A stretch of 64,000 bases of DNA from Dromiciops gliroides (lineage: Eukaryota; Chordata; Mammalia; Microbiotheria; Microbiotheriidae). Numbering within the stretch: position 1 is the stretch's first letter; every line of letters starts with the position of its first letter. The notes beneath the pieces were generated by a model. The model did not search any database. It was not told the DNA's origin and saw nothing but the letters and a program-made list of their open reading frames with translations. Below are positions 57,715-64,000 of the stretch, piece after piece. The position numbers and the translations under genes are program-made. The stretch is from positions 200,011,014 through 200,075,013 of the forward strand of contig NC_057861.1 in assembly GCF_019393635.1 (NCBI RefSeq). The letters are read 5' to 3'.

Positions 57715-58480
57715 TTTTAGATAAGGATTTGGTATCCAAGATACATAAACAATTATACCCACACATCTAAAAATATGTGAGTGTATGAAATCAAATGTAA
57801 TTATCCAATAGATAAGTGGTCAAAGGGTATAAACAATCAACAACCACATGAAATAATGTTCCAAATTGCTGATAAGAGAAATGCAAATCAAAACAACTTT
57901 TGAGGTTTTACCTCATATATCCTACAAATTAGCAAAGACGACAAAAGATGGGAATTATGAATGTTGGGGGGGTGGTTATGGGATGCTAGGTACATTAGTG
58001 CACTCTTTGTGGAACTGTGGTGAATCAGTATAATCGTTTTGGAAAGCAATTTGGAATAAGCAAATAGAATTATTAAAATGACCCTTTGCGTTGACTCAGA
58101 GATTCCATTGCTAGGCTTTTACCCCAAAAAAGGCCAAAGATCAGAAGAAAGTTCCAAATACACCAAAATATTTATAGCAATACTTTTTGTAACACCAAAA
58201 AATTAGAAACAAAGTAGAGGTCCAAAAAATAAAAATAAAACAAAGTAGAAGTCCATAGATTGGGGAATGACTAAACAAACTTAGGTTTGTTATGTGGTAT
58301 ACAAATATAATGGATTATTATGCTATAAGAAATAATGAATGTGGCAAATACTTAGTATGGACAGATCTACATGAACTGATGCAGAGTGAAAAAAGCCAAG
58401 CCAAGGGGAAAAAATATACACAATGATTACAAGAAAGTAAACTGAAAGAACTTTGCCCCCATACAAACAAAAAATCTAAG
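57715..58480 (+). mobile_element. Diverged L1 3' fragment
   Basis: Carries the L1 ORF2 end features in order (ggtcaaagggtataaacaa, agagaaatgcaaatcaaaac, gatgcagagtgaa) with many substitutions. In the 5' flank of CNDP2. Confidence 0.65.
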
Positions 58481-58524
58481 TGAATGTTACAAAAAACAAG
58501 ACTGGCTTGAAAGAACATATGTAG

Positions 58525-58667
58525 GGGGCAGCTAGGTGGTGCAGTGGATAGAGCACCGGCCCTGGAGTCAGGAGTACCTGAGTTCAAATCTGGACTCAGA
58601 CACTTGACACTCACTAGCTGTGTGACCCTGGGCAAGTCACTTAACTCTCATTGCCCTGCAAAAAGAA
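58525..58667 (+). mobile_element. WSINE1-like SINE
   Basis: Forward; AAAGAACATATG before and AAAGAACATGTATG after. Confidence 0.92.
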
Positions 58668-58756
58668 AGAACATGTATGAAAAGATACTCCCACCCCACT
58701 CCATTACAGAGGTGGAAGGTCCACAGGTATGTTATGTTGCATACATTTTCAGATTT

Positions 58757-58898
58757 TTTTTTGGTGAGGCAATTGGGGTTAAGTGACTTTCCCAGGGTCA
58801 CACAGCTAGTGAGTGTCAAGTGTCTGAGGCCAGATTTGAGCTCAGGTCCTCCTGAATCCAGGGCCGGTCTTTTATCCACTGCGCCACCTAGCTGCCCT
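58757..58898 (-). mobile_element. WSINE1-like SINE
   Basis: Reverse; TTCAGATTTTTTTT flanks both sides. Confidence 0.92.
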
Positions 58899-58909
58899 TC
58901 AGATTTTTT

Positions 58910-59440
58910 TTTTGTTTTCTCTTTTTGTCATTAAAATTCTTTGTTGGGGGCATCACTTTTCTGTCAGGAGGTGTGTGGCATGCATCTTCTTCATTCTGTG
59001 CATTGCTCCGAATTCTAAAGTCTTTTGAAATTGTTTTTCTCTATGTTATCTTTGTATAAATTATTATAGTTCTGCTCACTTCACTCTGAGTCAGTTCATA
59101 AAGGTTCTAATTTCCTCTAAAATTCTCCCTTTCCTCATTTCTATGGCACAATAATATTCCATTACATTCATATTTGTTTAGGCATTCCAATAGGACAACA
59201 CCCATTTAATTTCCAATTTGTGGCTGTAATGATAAAAGCTGTACATAGAGATTCTTTTCCCTTCTTTGATTTCTTTGGGGGTTTAATAGCCAAGTAGTGG
59301 TATCACTGGGTCCAAGGGTAGGTAGTACAGTAACTTTCTGGGCAGTGTTCCAAACTACTTTCCAGAACAGTTCACAGATTCACCAAGAAGTTACTATCGC
59401 ACCTATTTTCCTACAGCCCCTCTTGGGAAAAAAAGTATTA
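58910..59440 (-). mobile_element. Diverged L1 3' fragment, opposite orientation
   Basis: Antisense counterpart of the same L1 region (gttctgctcacttcactctg, catttctatggcacaataat). It forms a loose inverted pair with 57715-58480. Confidence 0.6.
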
Positions 59441-59759
59441 TATGGGATAGCTCTCTGGGAGGAGTAAGGGAAAGGTAATGGAAGAAATTCTGATGGTATA
59501 AAAAGCAAAAAAAGAGAAAAAAATCAGTAAAAATTACTTTCAAATAAAATAAAAATAAAATCTAAGTTACCTGCCTCATAGAAGCATTCTATAAATATAC
59601 ACAAAATTGTGCTACACTTTGTAAGATTATGTAGTTTTCAGATGTTTTATTTAGGTTACATTTAAAAAAGAACTCGTCTTGTTTATAGGACTATCTCATT
59701 TTATTATTAGGGAAGCTGTGCTACAATTGTGTTAGTATATTAGTACATCTAAAACTGCA

Positions 59760-59945
59760 ATATCCTGGAAGGAATACTAGATTTGGAGTCAGGCAACCTG
59801 GATTCAAATTCTGCCTCTGCCAGAATTTCCTCCACGCGATCTCAGTCAAATCATTTAACCTCTCTCAGACTTAGTTTCTATATATGCAAAATGATGGAGT
59901 TAGACTAGACTACTAAGGTTCCTTTGGATCTACACTTCAGATTCA
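59760..59945 (+). mobile_element. MIR/THER1 SINE
   Basis: tttggagtcaggcaacctgg attcaaattctgcc … tggagttagactagactact. Confidence 0.6.
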
Positions 59946-60949
59946 TATACATATTCCTGGGCAGGCATGACCGAAATGAACAGAACTTGGAGTTGAGTAA
60001 GAGGAAGAAAGCATGTTAGATTGTATTTAGGAAAATGTGCATTGCTTTTAATGATCCCAAGCAGTTACATAAACCAAAAAGCCATCTTTTTTATTAATAT
60101 TCTGCCAATGATGCTTTACGTCTATAGTTCATGTAACATCACAGTCTCTATAGAATCAAAATTATAACTGACTCAAAGGGCAATAGAAAGATTTATGGTA
60201 GGTGTAGGGTTAGGCACATTATCAAAGATGACCAACCTAAGAAAATCTGTACGGGAAGTCATCAAGGCAATGTACAATTGCAAAAAAAAAAAAAAAAAAA
60301 AAAGGCACTGCCCAAATTTTCCTGGGGTATCTATTGATGTTAAAAGACCAGGAGAAAGAATTGCACAGGATAAGAAGATGTAGATGGCTTATTATCTGGT
60401 CCCAAAGCAGAGTGGCCACATTAATGAGATCAGAATCACTAAAGTACTGAGTAATCTTTTCTAGCAGAACTGCAGGCCAGTCTCTTAGGCCAAATACCTG
60501 AAGATATGCTGGATGATTAACAGAAAATGTCTCTAAGGGAGATAGCAAACATACATTGATATCTCTACAGATGACAAAGGAAACTTACCCCACTTGGGCA
60601 AGTTGTTACTAAAAGCAATGAATGGTTGTCAGTTAAAGTGGGCTTTTTCAGCTTTCTGCCTATCTCTCAGAAGTCTTCTTGATTATTACCAAATCCTTTA
60701 CTTGGCTATCCCTTTTATATGCCTTGGTCAAAATGTGGTACAGAAGTAACCTGGGTTCTAAAAGTCTATGCCAGGAAAGCATAAGCTCTGGCAGGTCCTG
60801 TCAAGCTTTAAGCACAAGCCTTGTGATGGATGTTGCCCAAAGACAAGTCTAACTAAATTTGGAGAGGCCCCTGACCAAACTGTCTGAAGGGAATACGTTT
60901 TTAAGAGATAGCAACTCTTGAATATTTGAATAATACTGAATAACAATAT

Positions 60950-61215
60950 TTAATAATACTATTAATAATACTTACATTTATATATTGCTTACTAGCTGCC
61001 AGACACTGTACCAAGCACTTTACAAATATTATTTTATCCCCACATTGACCCTGTGAGATGGGTGTTATTATCATCTCCATTTTAGTTGAGGAAACTGAGG
61101 AAAACAGAGGTTAAGTGATTTGTTTAGAATCACACAGCTAAGAAGTGTCTGAGTCTGGATTTGAATTCAGGTCTTCCTGACTCCAGGCTCTGTGCTCTAC
61201 CCATTGCACCATCTA
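60950..61215 (-). mobile_element. MIR SINE, near full length
   Basis: gccagacactgtaccaagca … gttgaggaaactgaggaaaa … aggtcttcctgactccaggc. Confidence 0.75.
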
Positions 61216-61219
61216 TAAA

Positions 61220-62309
61220 GGGGCTCCAATCTGTACAGGTAACAGAGTATTCATACCTATAAAATCATGGATCACTAAAGTACCCATGTATCTAAGTAAA
61301 GAAATGATGGACTTCAAAATAATTCATGAAAATTGTATTTTGATATAAATTCTAAATGGGCTAAAAAACAGTCCATTTTCAGAAATTGTTTACCATATCA
61401 TCTGGGACAAAAGATATCAAAGTCATTTCTCACTGACAGGTCAAAGTGTAGGAGAATGAGTTCATACCTTTGTTAGGCTAGGTTACATTAAATAACAATG
61501 ATGGCTTTTAGATGTAGCCAGCACTCCCTGACAAAACTGGAAAACAAAGGAATAGATTTAATTAGGGTGAATAATTTGGACCCTAAGCAATCAGAATACA
61601 ACTCAGTTGTACCAAGGAAAGATAAAGATTAGTTAATTTAAAATTTTCTGCTCCTTTGTTAAACGTGAACAGAGTTTTGCTACTGGTAGCTGGGAAACAT
61701 TTAAATGGTTATGGAGATACCTAAAATATGATGTCAATGTGGTTCTGCTGTAATTAATGTCACTACTGTGCCAGCACTGAGACAAAGTGGAACTCTGGAT
61801 CCTCATTCTGAGAGCTAAGGAGTTTTGATAAGCTCTAGTTAGCTAGACATTAGATCTGGACTGATTTTGTTAGGCTACTAAGAAACTGCACCGTGAAAAG
61901 GCCATAGAACATTGGTCCTAAAGGAACCATTTAGGTATGTGATGTTTAACTGCAGTTCCAGCTGTACCTCCATATGTTTGAATGGTCTTGGTTTTACCAT
62001 TTGGGCAAATGAATTTAATCAATAATTTGCTACATATGGAGATTTTTCTAAGTATGTACGCGAGAAGAGTAAACATTACTTCAGAATGAAAGACACTATG
62101 AGAGTAAATGGAAATAGATGACGCCTGAAGACTTGGAAAACTATGTCAGTAGCAAATTATATAAAACTTATTAAGATGTTACAACTATAAAGGATGTTAT
62201 AAAAAAGTGGAAGAATAATAAAGAAAGGGGTATGTGAAATATACTGTAAATTCGAAAAAAGATACACTTTAATTTGGATCTAACAGGTGCAAGGTATCAA
62301 TTCCCAATG
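61220..62309. other. Unassigned intergenic sequence
   Basis: AT-rich; no gene or repeat recognised. Confidence 0.3.
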
Positions 62310-62852
62310 TGTTGTAAAGAATTGTTATTTGAGGTTTTTAATGCCTCCGAGCGCACTGGCCTGGGGCTCCTCAAACCGCAGGGTGCTCCACCTACTGGTT
62401 GTAGCCGTTGCCATGGCGCTGGCACCTCACATCATGACCACTCCCTGACGCCTACACGGGTCTGGCAAAATTATAATGATTGGAAGCCTAGTGAGGGCAG
62501 TCATGTGACTGTCAGAGCAGCCATTCCATTGGCTAGGGCTGTGTGGGGTTTTTCTGGGATTGGGGGAGGAGAATTGGGCATTCTAGCTGGACGCTGGAAA
62601 GACAGGAGGTCTGCTGCGTATTCTCAGCTGATTCCTGGGTGGTGGTACCTTTACAGGTTGTTTAATTTCCCTTTCCCTATTTTATTTCCTTTCCCTTGAT
62701 CCTACTGATCCTGTTTGTTTTTTTTTTTAAGTTCGTTCTTGTTACAATAAATCCTGTTCTGTTTTGAGGGAGGCTGCTGGGCTCCTTCCTTGCCCCAATA
62801 TTGTGGCGAGCCACTTAGCTAACACTCCCCAATTAAAAATTGGTCCCCACAG
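62310..62852 (+). mobile_element. ERV 5' LTR, distinct family
   Basis: GC-richer block with a CCAAT-type box (ccattggcta, near 62526), AATAAA at 62746-62751 and a U5 ending CCCCACA at 62851. A primer-binding site follows at once. The 5' edge (TGTTGTAAAG) is a guess from the TG start. Not recognised as a named family. Confidence 0.6.
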
Positions 62853-62856
62853 TTTT

Positions 62857-62880
62857 TGGTGAGTCAACCAGGAGTTGATT
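62857..62880 (+). other. Primer-binding site, tRNA-Arg-like
   Basis: TGGTGAGTCAACCAGGAG just after the LTR resembles the complement of a tRNA-Arg 3' end (TGGCGAGCCAGCCAGGAG). The three differences are C-to-T or G-to-A, as expected from CpG decay. Suggests an ERV of the tRNA-Arg-primed class. Confidence 0.55.
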
Positions 62881-63500
62881 AACCTAGTGAAATTCTTTAA
62901 CCCACCCCTCCTCCCCCTTATTTGGCCAAGAGCCAACTAACCTGGGGGACCTTCTTGCCCCTCCCCACTGCCCAAATTCTAGCATTATAAGCTTTTACCT
63001 TAAACAAGCTTTTCCTCCTACAGGTGAAGAACTTCTCCACCAAGAGCACATGGCTCTGTCTTCTGGAAAGGGTTATTGAACCTTATTGCTTGATTTATAA
63101 GGCAATTAATGAACACATTGAGTCTTACTGATGTTTCATTTCCTTTTGATAAATTGTTTATCATTTCAATTATCTGTTATTGTCACTGTACTAGATAGAG
63201 AATTCATGGACAAGATGATGTGGTTTACTTGCTTAATGAAGATTCTGTAATAATGTTTATTATTATGATCAGCCATTTACATTCATTTATCATTTGTATG
63301 TCATTGTGACTATGTATACTCTGGGTATGGTTTGGGATTATATATTTCAAGTATATCCTAAGTTATGCAGTGTAGCACGCATTTATACCATCAAATTGTC
63401 TTTGGTGAAATTAATACAAGATTTATGATTTATGGAAACTTACCATTTCAGAGACTAATTGCTCTTACAATGAGCTTAATGGAGATGGTTCAACTCCATG

Positions 63501-63589
63501 TTGAGAGAGGCTGACGGTCTCCTTCCTTGCCCCAATATTGTGGCAAGCTGCTTAGCTAACACTCCCCAATTAAAAATTGGTCCCTACAG
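63501..63589 (+). mobile_element. Second U5 copy of the same ERV
   Basis: 89 bp matching 62764-62852 with about 8 differences and no U3 or AATAAA. The 620 bp between hold the primer-binding site and AT-rich sequence with no recognisable gag, pol or env. Probably the remains of the 3' LTR after deletion. Confidence 0.6.
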
Positions 63590-63849
63590 TGTAAAGCATC
63601 AATGCAGATCAACAACTTCCCCATTTAGTCCTAACAAAGTTGCCGGGGCACTGAGAGGTTAAATGATTTTCCTGTGAGCACTGAACTAGTACGTATTAGA
63701 GGGAAAACCTAAACCCAGGCATGATTCCAAGGCTGGCCCTCCACTCACTGTTCCATGTGGCCTTTCAAGTATATCTGTATGTATCCAAGAGAACTATGGG
63801 AACGTGAGCAGCAGGAGAACCCAGGGAAGAGGGCTATTCTTCTGGTGGC

Positions 63850-64000
63850 ACAGTGACGATGTGGTACTTACTGCCTCAGACACTGACTAGCTATTGGACT
63901 TTGGGTAAATCACTTAATCTCTTAGCATGACAGCTTCCTCATATGTAAAATGAAAATAACAATAGCAACTACTTCACAGGGTTATTATGAGGACCAAATG
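63850..64000 (+). mobile_element. MIR/THER1 SINE, cut by the window end
   Basis: gactttgggtaaatcactta … cagggttattatgaggacca aatg. Confidence 0.6.

Noticed and set aside
1656..58934. Dozens of 60-120-codon open frames with recurring peptides such as [20 protein letters not shown] or [17 protein letters not shown]
   Set aside because: These are six-frame readings of the WSINE1-like SINE; the same peptide recurs at every copy. Not genes.
62335..62700. GC-rich block with several CpGs as the CNDP2 promoter
   Set aside because: Its layout (CCAAT box, AATAAA, U5, primer-binding site, repeated U5) is that of an LTR on the plus strand, opposite to CNDP2. A promoter role cannot be excluded but is not supported.
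222..64000. tRNA genes suggested by B-box-like GTTCAAATC motifs
   Set aside because: All occur inside tRNA-derived SINE heads; no complete cloverleaf was found.
1..64000. CRISPR array, prokaryotic defence system or phage
   Set aside because: Introns, SINEs, L1 and LTRs show a marsupial nuclear genome; the direct repeats are TSDs or microsatellites.

Overview
The window is a piece of marsupial nuclear genome. The clearest sign is a very abundant ~150-bp tRNA-headed SINE (WSINE1/WALLSI type; about 47 copies on both strands, mostly with A-rich tails and often with visible target-site duplications, TSDs). Marsupial-type L1 fragments, older mammal-wide MIR/L2/L3 repeats, RTE-tailed SINEs and several class I endogenous retrovirus (ERV) LTRs accompany it. 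WSINE1-like abundance suggests an Australian-lineage marsupial, but the species cannot be settled from the sequence.

One protein-coding gene is recognisable. It is CNDP2 (cytosolic non-specific dipeptidase, M20 metallopeptidase), on the minus strand from about 55.68 kb (first coding exon) to about 30.06 kb (poly(A) site). Eleven coding exons (55564-55623 down to 30941-31007) join in frame to 1425 nt, or 474 codons plus stop, with GT-AG introns throughout. All metal ligands and catalytic residues of the family are present (H99, D101, D132, E166, E167, D195, H228, H445), so the gene looks intact. The non-coding first exon and promoter were not found. The downstream neighbour CNDP1, expected from mammalian synteny, is not visible.

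Layout: 1-30 kb is intergenic and repeat-dominated. It holds a near-perfect SINE palindrome at 2.1-2.4 kb, an L2 at 7.5-8.7 kb, L1 pieces at 6.1-7.4, 9.6-10.3, 13.1-16.9 and 20.7-25.2 kb, and LTRs near 21.6-22.5 and 26.7-27.3 kb. 30-55.7 kb is CNDP2. 55.7-64 kb is 5' flank with two L1 3' fragments in opposite orientation and an ERV LTR (62.3-62.85 kb) followed by a tRNA-Arg-like primer-binding site.

The most interesting structure sits in the CNDP2 intron between 41.68 and 47.52 kb. A defective class I ERV (tRNA-Ile-like primer-binding site, decayed gag, almost no pol/env) begins at the predicted LTR transcription start and ends in a poly(A) tract 15 bases after AATAAA, between perfect 13-bp direct repeats. 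This is the signature of a retroviral RNA copied into the genome by L1 machinery rather than by its own integrase. A second ERV LTR (4-bp TSD) is inserted in its U5, and a SINE (15-bp TSD) sits inside that LTR, giving three datable layers. A solo LTR of the same family, in the opposite orientation and with its own 4-bp TSD, lies 115 bp away. No prokaryotic-type system, CRISPR array, rRNA or functional tRNA gene was seen.
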